Part shown: one piece after another, positions 16,852 through 25,026 of the stretch
Position numbering within the stretch: position 1 is the first letter of the stretch
Layout of the letters: every line of letters starts with the position of its first letter
Assembly: GCF_020329505.1 (NCBI RefSeq)
Contig: NZ_JAGKJJ010000026.1
Coordinates: 47,918 to 111,917, forward strand
Origin: Bradyrhizobium semiaridum
GTDB taxonomy: Bacteria; Pseudomonadota; Alphaproteobacteria; Rhizobiales; Xanthobacteraceae
DNA length: 64,000 nt
Direction: 5' to 3'
Translations under genes and position numbers: made by a program
The notes under the pieces: model-generated
Database searches by the model: none
What the model was told of the DNA's origin: nothing
Seen by the model: the letters and a program-made list of their open reading frames with translations, nothing else

Positions 16852-18345
16852 GTGCAAAAGAAACCCGATCCCTGCTCCTTCATCATCTTCGGCGCCACCG
16901 GCGACCTGACGCACCGCCTGGTAATTCCGGCGCTCTACAATCTGGCCGCCGGCAATCTGCTGCCCGACAAATTCTGCGTGGTCGGCATCGCCCGCAAGGG
17001 CATGTCGAGCGAACAGATGAAGGACAGCCTGCTGCAGGGGCTGCGCAAGTTCGCGACCCGCCCCTTGGACGAGGCGGTCGTCGCGCGGTTGTTCGAATGT
17101 GTCACGGCAATCGAGGCCGATCCGAGCAATCCGGCATCGTTCGACGCCATGAACGAGCGGCTCGAGAAGATCGAGACGGCGCGCGGCACCGGCGGCAACC
17201 GGCTGTTCTATCTCGCGACCCCGCCGAGCGCCTTCCTGCCGATCAGCCGGGAGCTCGGCCGCACCGGCATGCTGCAGGAGAACGGCGTCTGGCGGCGGCT
17301 GGTGGTGGAGAAACCGTTCGGCACCGATCTGGCATCGGCCAGGGCGCTGAACGCCGCGCTGCTGAAGCTGATGGACGAGCACCAGATCTATCGGATCGAT
17401 CATTACCTCGGCAAGGAAACGGTCCAGAACATCCTGGTGCTGCGCTTTGCCAACGGCATGTTCGAGCCGATCTGGAATCGCAACCACATCGACCACATCC
17501 AGATCACGGTCGACGAGAAGCTCGGCGTCGGTCATCGCGGCAGCTTCTACGACGCCACCGGCGCGCTGCGCGACATGGTGCCGAACCATCTGTTCCAGCT
17601 GCTGTCGCTGGTGGCGATGGAGCCGCCGGCGCGCTTCGATGCCCATGCGGTGCGTTCGGAAAAGGCCGAGGTGCTGAGCGCGATCCAGACCCAGAGCGAG
17701 CAGGAGGCGCTGAACAATTCAGTCCGCGGCCAGTATCGTGCCGGCAAGGTCGGTGACACCGAGATCGACGATTATCTGAAGATCCCCGAGGTCAGGCCGA
17801 ACAGCTCGACCGAGACCTATGCGGCCCTGAAGCTGACCATCGACAATTGGCGCTGGGCCGGCGTGCCGTTCTATTTGCGCACCGGCAAGGCGCTCACCTC
17901 CAAGCGAACCGAGATCGCGATCAAGTTCAAGCGCGCGCCGTTTGCCATGTTCCGCGACACGCCGGTCGACCGGCTGTCGCAGAATTTCCTGATCATCTCG
18001 ACCGAGCCGACCGAGGGCATCGAGCTGCAGTTCAACACCAAGGTGCCGGGCCCGACCATCAACATCGACGGCGTTGAGATGAAGTTCCGCTACAAGGACT
18101 ACTTCAACGCCGAACCGTCGACCGGTTACGAGACGCTGATCTATGACTGCATGATCGGCGACAACATCCTGTTCCAGCGCGCCGACAGCGTCGAGGCCGG
18201 CTGGCAGGCGGTGCAGCCCTTCCTCGACGCGTGGAAGAACGCGGGCGGCCGTGGCCTGCAGCCCTACAAGGCCGGCAGCGAAGGCCCCGAGGCGGCCAAC
18301 GCCCTGCTGACGCGCGACGGCCGCAGCTGGCGGAAACTCGGCTGA
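16852..18345 (+). CDS. zwf: glucose-6-phosphate dehydrogenase
   Basis: The 497-residue enzyme oxidising glucose-6-phosphate to 6-phosphogluconolactone with NAD(P)H formation, first step of the oxidative pentose phosphate and Entner-Doudoroff routes. The nucleotide site is FGATGDLTHRLVIPAL (14-29), and the signature RIDHYLGKETVQNI holds the substrate-binding tyrosine/lysine region (about 182-195). VEKPFGTDLASA precedes it. The start is GTG at 16852, with GGAAGG six bases upstream. An upstream in-frame ATG is absent close by, so the GTG is favoured. It is followed 2 bp later by pgl, the next enzyme in the pathway. Confidence 0.95.
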   Translation: MQKKPDPCSFIIFGATGDLTHRLVIPALYNLAAGNLLPDKFCVVGIARKGMSSEQMKDSLLQGLRKFATRPLDEAVVARLFECVTAIEADPSNPASFDAMNERLEKIETARGTGGNRLFYLATPPSAFLPISRELGRTGMLQENGVWRRLVVEKPFGTDLASARALNAALLKLMDEHQIYRIDHYLGKETVQNILVLRFANGMFEPIWNRNHIDHIQITVDEKLGVGHRGSFYDATGALRDMVPNHLFQLLSLVAMEPPARFDAHAVRSEKAEVLSAIQTQSEQEALNNSVRGQYRAGKVGDTEIDDYLKIPEVRPNSSTETYAALKLTIDNWRWAGVPFYLRTGKALTSKRTEIAIKFKRAPFAMFRDTPVDRLSQNFLIISTEPTEGIELQFNTKVPGPTINIDGVEMKFRYKDYFNAEPSTGYETLIYDCMIGDNILFQRADSVEAGWQAVQPFLDAWKNAGGRGLQPYKAGSEGPEAANALLTRDGRSWRKLG

Positions 18346-18347
18346 CC

Positions 18348-19100
18348 ATGGCCGCGAGCCACGAGCGCAAGATCATCACCGTCGCCGATCCGGCGGCGCT
18401 GGCGAAGACCGCGGCCGAACGGCTGATCGCGCGGATCGCCGCCAACGAGGCCCGGATCGCAATCTGCCTCACCGGTGGCTCCAACCCGAAGGCGCTGTAT
18501 CAATTGCTGGCGACGCCGGAATATCGCGGCCGGATTCCGTGGGACCGCGTCGACTGGTTCATCGGCGATGAGCGCCTGGTGCCGCGCAAGGACCCGCTGC
18601 ACAATATGAGCATGGCGCGCCAGGCCTTCCTCGACCGTTGCGCGCCTGCCGCGAATGTCCACCCTATCGCGACCGACACCGCCGATCTCAACGACCCCGA
18701 CGTCAGCGCCGCCCTCTACGAGAACGAGCTGATGGCGCTCTACGGCGCCGAACAGCTCGATCCCGCGCGGCCGCTGTTCGATCTGGTGCTGATGGGCGTC
18801 GGCCCCGACGGCCACACCGCCTCGCTGTTTCCCGGCTTTCCCGCGGTCGAGGAGACCGCACGCTGGGTGGTCGGCGTGCCCAAGGCCAATGTCGAGCCGT
18901 TCGTGCCGCGCGTCACGCTGACGCTGCCGGCGCTTGCCTCCTGCCGCGAGATGCTGTTCGAGATATCCGGCGAGAGCAAGCGCGCGATCCTGACGCGGTT
19001 GTTTGCCGGCGAGGACCTGCCGGCGAACCGCGCACGATCGCTGAACGAAACCGTCTGGCTGATCGATCAGCCGGCGCTGCCGGAGGATTTCCGTGGCTGA
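18348..19100 (+). CDS. pgl: 6-phosphogluconolactonase
   Basis: The 250-residue lactonase hydrolysing 6-phosphogluconolactone to 6-phosphogluconate. Family motifs are CLTGGSNPKALYQLL (about 41-55), WFIGDERLVPRKDPLHN (about 70-86) and LMGVGPDGHTASLFPG (about 145-160), the last holding the catalytic histidine. The ATG at 18348 is 2 bp after the zwf stop. A longer in-frame reading from 18231 would overlap zwf by 115 bp and is rejected. The stop overlaps gluconokinase by 8 bp, so the genes are coupled. Confidence 0.94.
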   Translation: MAASHERKIITVADPAALAKTAAERLIARIAANEARIAICLTGGSNPKALYQLLATPEYRGRIPWDRVDWFIGDERLVPRKDPLHNMSMARQAFLDRCAPAANVHPIATDTADLNDPDVSAALYENELMALYGAEQLDPARPLFDLVLMGVGPDGHTASLFPGFPAVEETARWVVGVPKANVEPFVPRVTLTLPALASCREMLFEISGESKRAILTRLFAGEDLPANRARSLNETVWLIDQPALPEDFRG

Positions 19101-19617
19101 CGGGGATAATCCCTGCGCGCTGGTGGTGATGGGCGTGTCGGGCTCGGGCAAGAGCACCATCGCCGATCACCTCGCGGTCAGGATCGGCTGGCGCTTCGAG
19201 GATGGCGACAGCTTTCATCCGCCGAGCAACGTCTCGAAGATGCATTCCGGGCAGCCGCTGACCGATGAGGATCGCTGGCCCTGGCTCAGAGCCATCGCCG
19301 CGGAGATCGACCGGACCTGCAAGGCGAGCAAGCGCGCGGTGATTGCCTGCTCGGCCTTGAAGCGCAGCTATCGCGACATCCTGGTGCATGGCCGGCGCGA
19401 TGTCCGCATCGTCTTCCTCGACGGCTCGCAGGAGCTGATCGCCTCGCGGCTGATCGCACGCAAGGGCCATTTCATGCCGCCGGGGCTGCTCACCAGTCAG
19501 TTCGCGACGCTAGAGCGGCCGACGCCGGACGAGCGGGCGATCACCGTCGCCATCGACCGCAGCGTCGAGGCGATCGTCGAAGACATTGTCAGCCAACTGG
19601 ACCTGGACCGCCCATGA
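19093..19617 (+). CDS. gntK: gluconokinase
   Basis: A 174-residue GntK-type kinase that phosphorylates gluconate to 6-phosphogluconate, feeding the same pool as Zwf/Pgl. The P-loop MGVSGSGKSTIADHLA lies at residues 13-28, followed by FEDGDSFHPPSNVSKMHSG (substrate loop) and the adenine-side ACSALKRSYRDIL. The length matches the family. Start is GTG at 19093, overlapping pgl by 8 bp; the stop overlaps the HAD gene by 4 bp. No gluconate transporter or regulator is nearby, so gluconate likely arrives by a transporter encoded elsewhere. Confidence 0.93.
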   Translation: MADGDNPCALVVMGVSGSGKSTIADHLAVRIGWRFEDGDSFHPPSNVSKMHSGQPLTDEDRWPWLRAIAAEIDRTCKASKRAVIACSALKRSYRDILVHGRRDVRIVFLDGSQELIASRLIARKGHFMPPGLLTSQFATLERPTPDERAITVAIDRSVEAIVEDIVSQLDLDRP

Positions 19618-20417
19618 CCCGCATCGCCCTTGTCGTCTCCGATGTCGACGGCACGCTCCTGACCAAGGACAAGGTTCTGACCGAGGATGCCAAGGCGGCG
19701 GTGCGCCGGCTGCACCAGGCCGACATCGGCTTCACCGTCGTCTCCAGCCGGCCGACGATCGGCATGGGCTTTCTGGTTGCGCCGCTCGCGATCACGCAGC
19801 CGATCGGCGCCTTCAACGGCTCTGCGATCGTCGATCCGCAACTCAAGCCGCTGGAGCAGCATCTGATCCCGCCTGCCGTTGCCAAGCGCAGCATCGACCT
19901 GTTGCGCGACTACGGCGTCGACATCTGGCTGTTCACCAACGACCGCTGGCTGACGCGAAACCCCGACGGCGAGTACACCGCGCACGAGCAACGCACGATC
20001 AAGCACGATCCGACCATCGTGGTGGATTTCGCGCCCTATCTCGATCAGGCCTGCAAGATCGTCGGCGCCAGCTCGGATGCCGCGCTGCTGGAGCGCTGCG
20101 AGAAGGAGATGCAGCGGATGGTCGGCAACGATGCCACCGCGGTGCGCTCGCAAACCTATTATCTCGACGTCACTCCGCCCGGCCACGACAAGGGCACCTT
20201 CGTCGAGGCGATCGCGAAACGCCTCGGCGTCGCGCTGGAGCATGTCGCAACGATCGGCGACATGCAGAACGACCTTCCGATGTTTGCCAAGAGCGGCGTC
20301 TCGTTTGCGATGGGCAATGCCAGCGACGACGTGAAGGCCAGCGCCACGCATATCACCGAAAGCAACGCGCACGACGGCTTCGCGCGCGCGATGGAGACCG
20401 TGCTGCAGCTCCGCTGA
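19614..20417 (+). CDS. HAD-IIB (Cof-type) phosphatase
   Basis: A 267-residue HAD superfamily hydrolase of subclass IIB. Motif I VVSDVDGTLLTKDK (residues 7-20) contains the nucleophile and acid/base aspartates, motif II VVSSRPTIGM follows at about 43-52, and motif IV IGDMQNDLPMF (about 219-229) supplies the metal ligands. The cap lies between. Cof-type enzymes dephosphorylate sugar phosphates or cofactors. Position at the end of the pentose phosphate operon, with ATGA overlap to gluconokinase, suggests a sugar phosphate substrate, but that is inference. No RBS other than coding sequence of gntK is available, consistent with coupling. Confidence 0.88.
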   Translation: MTRIALVVSDVDGTLLTKDKVLTEDAKAAVRRLHQADIGFTVVSSRPTIGMGFLVAPLAITQPIGAFNGSAIVDPQLKPLEQHLIPPAVAKRSIDLLRDYGVDIWLFTNDRWLTRNPDGEYTAHEQRTIKHDPTIVVDFAPYLDQACKIVGASSDAALLERCEKEMQRMVGNDATAVRSQTYYLDVTPPGHDKGTFVEAIAKRLGVALEHVATIGDMQNDLPMFAKSGVSFAMGNASDDVKASATHITESNAHDGFARAMETVLQLR

Positions 20418-20756
20418 CGCGCGCCCCTTGCCGATCGCCCGCGGGCGGTCTGTGATCTCTGGCACATTCCCGCAGCGCCAATCGAGCCATACTGGCCGTG
20501 TGGTCACGTCGCACTGCGTATGCGACAACTTGTCTCATGCCTGACGCTTGGTGCCGCACCGACCGGTTTGCGGTTCCCCGCGACCCATCGAAGGTACCAT
20601 TTCGCCCGCCGCCAGCCGCCAAGGAGTCTCCAACCACATTTGCGTCAGTGCCGTTCGCATTCCGGAATTTTTTGACGTCGTCCGATCCCGCTTTCTCGAG
20701 TCTCGCGGATCGGCTGCCGCGAGACAGAAGGCGTCAACGTTTATTGGAGTCATGTC
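20418..20756. other. intergenic region upstream of the RTX-type protein gene
   Basis: 339 bp. A 12-bp palindrome CGCCCGCGGGCG (20436-20447) sits 18 bp after the HAD stop and might form part of a terminator, but no T-run follows. The end carries TTATTGGAGTCATGTC, a good ribosome site for the ATG at 20757. No clear promoter consensus or other element was found. Confidence 0.45.
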
Positions 20757-23700
20757 ATGGCCGTTACCGCCAATCTCTCCGCCGGGACCCTCACCGTCAC
20801 CGGCGACGCCGCCGACAATTCCATCACAACCAGCCGCGACCTCGCAGGGACCATTCAGGTCAATGGCGGCGCCGTGCCGATCGCGGGCGGCCCCTCGACC
20901 ATCGCAAACACGGCGGCGATCCAGCTGCTCGGTCAGGACGGCAGTGACACCATCACGCTCGACGCCAGCAACGGCGCGCTGCCAAATGTCGTGATCGAAG
21001 GCGGCAACGCCAACGACACCGCCGACATCGAAGGCGAGGACACTGCCGAAGTGTTCACCATCGTGCCGAACGGCACGCGTGTTCAACTCAATCGGGTCGG
21101 ACCCGATCCGCTCTCGGTCGATATCGGCACCACCGAAAACCTGGTCCTGCACGCCAACGGCGGCGACGATACCATCACCGCCGCCAATGGACTCTCGGCG
21201 CTGATCTCGCTGACGCTCGACGGCGGCGCCGGCAACGACGTCATCACCGGCGGTGACGGCGCCGATCTGCTGATCGGAGGCACCGGCAACGACACCGTCA
21301 CAGGCGGCCGCGGCAACGACACCGCGCTGCTCGGCGACGGCGACGACACCTACATCTGGAATCCCGGCGACGGCAGCGACACCGTCGAAGGTCAGGCCGG
21401 CACCGATACGCTGCAGTTCAACGGCGCCAATATCGCCGAGAAGATCGACATCTCGGCCAACGGCTCGCGCGTCCGCTTCACCCGCGACGTCGCCAATATC
21501 GTGATGGACCTTAACGGCGTCGAGAACATCAACTTCAAGGCGCTGGGCGGCGCCGACCAGATCACGGTCGGCGACCTTACCGTCACCGACGCCCGGCATG
21601 TGACCGTCGACCTGCAGGCCAGCGGCGGCGGTGGCGACGGCGCGGCCGATACCGTCACGGTCAACGGCAACGACACTGCAAACCAGATCACCGTCAGCCA
21701 GATTGGCGCCAACGTGGTCGTGAGCGGGTTGACGGCCGATGTCACCACCATCGGGCAAGAGGGCGCCAACGACACGCTGGCGATCAATGCGCTCGGCGGC
21801 AACGACGCCATCAATGCATCCGCGTTGCCCGCCGGCCAGTTTCACCTCACCATCGACGCCGGGGACGGCGACGACAGCGTTATCGGCAGCAGTGGCGCCG
21901 ACGTCATCATCGGCGGCAACGGCAATGACACCGTTACCGGCGGCCGCGGCGATGACACGGCACTGCTCGGCGCCGGCAACGACACCTACATCTGGAATCC
22001 CGGTGACGGCAGCGACGTCGTCGAGGGCCAGGTCGACACCGATACGCTGCTGTTCAACGGCGCCAATATCAGCGAGAAATTCGACATCGCTGCCAACGGC
22101 GCGCGCGTGCGGCTGACCCGCGATGTCGCCAACATCGTGATGGACCTCAACGGCATCGAAAAGATCAGCCTCCATGCCCTGGGCGGCGCCGACACGGTGA
22201 CGGTCGGCGATCTCTCCGGCACCGATGCGCAGCAGATCGCCGTCGACCTGTCCGCCTCGAACGGCAGCCCCGACGGCGCGCTCGACACCGTGATCGCCAA
22301 CGGTACCGCCACGGCAGATAGCATCGCCATTACCAATAGCGGCAACGACGTGCTGGTGAACGGCCTCGCCGCGCAAATCGCAGTGCACGGCCAGGATGCG
22401 ACCGATGTGCTGCAGATCAACGGTCAGGGCAGCGACGATCAGATCATCGCGTCCGGCCTTGCCGCCGGCCTGATCGCGCTCAACATCAATGCCGGCGCCG
22501 GTAATGACTTCATCGCCGGCAGCGCCGGTGGCGACACCGTGACCGGCGGACAGGGCAGCGACACCGCTCTGCTCGGCGGTGGCGACGACACCTACGTCTG
22601 GAATCCCGGCGACGGCAGCGACATCGTCGAAGGCCAGGGCGGCACCGACACGCTGCAGTTCAACGGTGCCAATATCGCCGAGACGATCGATATCTCAGCC
22701 AACGGGTCGCGGGTGCGCTTCACCCGCGACGTCGCGAACATCACGATGGATCTCAACGGCGTGGAGAGGATCGCCTTCCATGCGCTTGGCGGCGCGGACC
22801 GCATCACCATTCACGATCTCACCGGCACCAACGCCAATCAGGTTCTGGTCGATCTCGCGGCCACAGCCGGCGGCAACACCGGCGATGGCGCCGCCGACAC
22901 GGTGACTGTCGAGGGTACGGCCGCCGTCGACCAGATCACCGTGACTCGGAACGGCAGCAGCATCCTGGTGGACGGCCTCGCAGCCGAGGTGTCGGTGTCC
23001 GGCCAGGAAGCGGCGAACGACACGCTGACCATCGACGGCTTTGCCGGCGCCGACATCATCGACGCCTCCGCGCTCGGCGCAGGCCAGATCAAGCTCGCGA
23101 TCGACGGCGGAGCCGACAACGACGTGGTCACCGGCAGCGCCAGCGCCGATACCGTGACGCTCGGCAGCGGCGACGATACCTACGTCTACAAACCGGGCAG
23201 CGGCGCCGATGTCATCACCGATTTCATCGCCGGCGCGGGCACCGACGACAAGATCGATCTCAGGCCGTTCGCGAGCCTCGGCATCCATGATCTGTCCGTG
23301 GTCCTCGCGCTCGCGGCCCAGGTGGGAGCCGACACGGTCATCAACTTCGGCGGTGGCGATACGCTGACCCTGCTTGGCGTCACCAAGGCCAATCTCAGCG
23401 ACGACGATTTCATCCTCGGCGGTCCCGGCGTCACCTCGGTCACGACCTCGGGAACCGGCATCACGGCGGGGTCCGGCCTGCTCGGTGCAGGCCAGGTTGT
23501 GACCTTCACGATCACCTTCGACGAACCTGCTGTTGTCACCGGCCAACCACGGTTGCTGCTCAACGACGGTGGAATCGCCGTCTTTACCGGTGGAAGCGGC
23601 AGCACAACGCTGACCTACAGCTACGCGGTTCAGCCCGGCGAGAACACCGCCGACCTCGCTATCATCGGCACCGATCTCAACGGAGGCACGATAACGGACG

Positions 23701-25004
23701 GCCTTGGCAAGGACGCGGTACTGTCCGGCGCCATCGTCAATCCGGCCGGCACGCTGCAGATCGACACCATTGCGCCGCACGTGACGGCTGTCAGCGCCAT
23801 ACCGTCGGACGGTCACCAAGGTGTGGGATCGCTCATCACGCTCACGGTCGCCTTCGACGACATCGTCAACGTGGCCGGCGGTATTCCGACCTTGTCGCTG
23901 AACGATGGCGGCGCCGCGCATTATGTCAGCGGCAGCGGCACCGGGACGCTGACCTACCAATACACGGTCGCGGCAGGTGAAAACACCGCCGATCTCGCGG
24001 TGACCGGCGCGAGCCTCAATGGCGCCACGATCAAGGATGCGGCCGGCAACGACGCCGATCTCGCCGGCGCCGCAGTCAATCCGAGCGGCATCCTGGAGAT
24101 CGACACGACGGCGCCGCACGTCACCGGCGTCGCCGCCACGCCAGCGGACGGCCATGAGAGCGCCGGATCGGTCATCACGCTCGCGGTCGGCTTCGACGAG
24201 ATCGTCAATGTGGCCGGCGGCAATCCGCTGCTGACGCTCAACGATGGCGGCGTTGCGCACTATGTCAGCGGCAGCGGCTCGCAGACGCTGCTCTACCAGT
24301 ACACGGTCGCGTCGGGCGAGAACGCCGCCGATCTCGCCGTGACGGGCTCGAACGCCAACGGTGCGACGATCAAGGATGCGGCCGGCAATGACGCCGATCT
24401 GACCGGCGCCGCCGTGAATCCGGCAGGTATCCTGCAGGTCGACACCGTTGCACCGCATCTCACCGACTTCGCCGCGTCGCCGGCAAGCGGCAGCCAGAGC
24501 GCCGGATCGCTTGTCACCTTCACCCTCGATTTCGACGAGACGGTGCAGGTCTCCGGCGGAACGCCGACCTTGTCGCTCAACGATGGCGGCATCGCCACCT
24601 ACGACGCCGCCGCCTCGGCCTTGCTCGGCGACCAGAGCAAGCTGGTGTTCGACTACGTTGTCTCGGCGAACGACGCGCCGACGGCGTCGCTGGCGATCAC
24701 CGGACTCAACACGCAGGGCGCGGCAGTGACTGACCTTGCCGGCAATCTCGCCGATCTCAGCACTGTCTCGCACGTCTTCGATGCGCTCGCGATCAACCAG
24801 AACAGTCCTCCAGCCGGCGGCAACGCCAGCGTGCTTCCGGCGTTCACGATCAACGGCTTCACGCGGCCGGAGCTGCATCTGGATGCGACCGGCCATATCG
24901 AGCTCGACGGCGCGGCCGCGGCGTTTGCTGCCCAGTACGGCCTGGAATATCTCTATCTCGGGGTGCCGCCGGGCACACCCTACCCGCCCGTTGATCTGCA
25001 CTGA
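20757..25004 (+). CDS. large RTX-type repeat protein, probable type I secretion substrate
   Basis: A 1415-residue protein without a Sec signal peptide, predicted to leave the cell by a type I system (none is encoded here). Residues about 1-880 hold calcium-binding GGxGxDxUx nonapeptides in four related modules, each ending in a [GD]DTY[IV]WNPGDGSD-like strand (near residues 198, 407, 608 and, degenerate as DDTYVYKPGSGAD, 805). Residues about 890-1345 are four tandem Ig-like/SWM-type units (FDE.VNVAGG.P.L.LNDGG, then AGENTADLAV.G). The C-terminus (GLEYLYLGVPPG near the end) lacks further repeats and may carry the export signal. Such proteins act as surface adhesins or secreted matrix proteins; no enzymatic domain is visible. 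Confidence 0.85.
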   Translation: MAVTANLSAGTLTVTGDAADNSITTSRDLAGTIQVNGGAVPIAGGPSTIANTAAIQLLGQDGSDTITLDASNGALPNVVIEGGNANDTADIEGEDTAEVFTIVPNGTRVQLNRVGPDPLSVDIGTTENLVLHANGGDDTITAANGLSALISLTLDGGAGNDVITGGDGADLLIGGTGNDTVTGGRGNDTALLGDGDDTYIWNPGDGSDTVEGQAGTDTLQFNGANIAEKIDISANGSRVRFTRDVANIVMDLNGVENINFKALGGADQITVGDLTVTDARHVTVDLQASGGGGDGAADTVTVNGNDTANQITVSQIGANVVVSGLTADVTTIGQEGANDTLAINALGGNDAINASALPAGQFHLTIDAGDGDDSVIGSSGADVIIGGNGNDTVTGGRGDDTALLGAGNDTYIWNPGDGSDVVEGQVDTDTLLFNGANISEKFDIAANGARVRLTRDVANIVMDLNGIEKISLHALGGADTVTVGDLSGTDAQQIAVDLSASNGSPDGALDTVIANGTATADSIAITNSGNDVLVNGLAAQIAVHGQDATDVLQINGQGSDDQIIASGLAAGLIALNINAGAGNDFIAGSAGGDTVTGGQGSDTALLGGGDDTYVWNPGDGSDIVEGQGGTDTLQFNGANIAETIDISANGSRVRFTRDVANITMDLNGVERIAFHALGGADRITIHDLTGTNANQVLVDLAATAGGNTGDGAADTVTVEGTAAVDQITVTRNGSSILVDGLAAEVSVSGQEAANDTLTIDGFAGADIIDASALGAGQIKLAIDGGADNDVVTGSASADTVTLGSGDDTYVYKPGSGADVITDFIAGAGTDDKIDLRPFASLGIHDLSVVLALAAQVGADTVINFGGGDTLTLLGVTKANLSDDDFILGGPGVTSVTTSGTGITAGSGLLGAGQVVTFTITFDEPAVVTGQPRLLLNDGGIAVFTGGSGSTTLTYSYAVQPGENTADLAIIGTDLNGGTITDGLGKDAVLSGAIVNPAGTLQIDTIAPHVTAVSAIPSDGHQGVGSLITLTVAFDDIVNVAGGIPTLSLNDGGAAHYVSGSGTGTLTYQYTVAAGENTADLAVTGASLNGATIKDAAGNDADLAGAAVNPSGILEIDTTAPHVTGVAATPADGHESAGSVITLAVGFDEIVNVAGGNPLLTLNDGGVAHYVSGSGSQTLLYQYTVASGENAADLAVTGSNANGATIKDAAGNDADLTGAAVNPAGILQVDTVAPHLTDFAASPASGSQSAGSLVTFTLDFDETVQVSGGTPTLSLNDGGIATYDAAASALLGDQSKLVFDYVVSANDAPTASLAITGLNTQGAAVTDLAGNLADLSTVSHVFDALAINQNSPPAGGNASVLPAFTINGFTRPELHLDATGHIELDGAAAAFAAQYGLEYLYLGVPPGTPYPPVDLH
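21220..23215 (+). repeat. four imperfect ~600-bp RTX modules inside the secreted protein gene
   Basis: Coding tandem repeats with period near 600 bp. Each unit runs from nonapeptide calcium-binding turns through an AEKIDISANGSRVRFTRDV-like strand to a variable linker. Copies start near 21220, 21855, 22490 and 23100. The last is shortened and lacks the NISEKF-type strand. DNA identity is visibly high between copies 1, 2 and 3, so recombination between them could change length. Confidence 0.75.
23430..24790 (+). repeat. four tandem ~340-bp Ig-like units in the secreted protein gene
   Basis: Units begin near 23430, 23770, 24112 and 24460. Each encodes a roughly 113-residue beta domain with conserved FDE, LNDGG, GSGSxTLxYxYTV, GENTADLAVTG and GNDADLxGAAVNP blocks. 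Units 2 and 3 are most alike. Units 1 and 4 have diverged, for example DQSKLVFDYVV in unit 4. Confidence 0.75.
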
Positions 25005-25026
25005 GGAAGGGCGGCGGGGCGATCGC

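Noticed and set aside
15601..17646. 681-codon minus-strand open frame opposite gnd/zwf
   Set aside because: Antisense shadow of the conserved gnd and zwf genes, with low-complexity His/Arg/Asp-rich translation.
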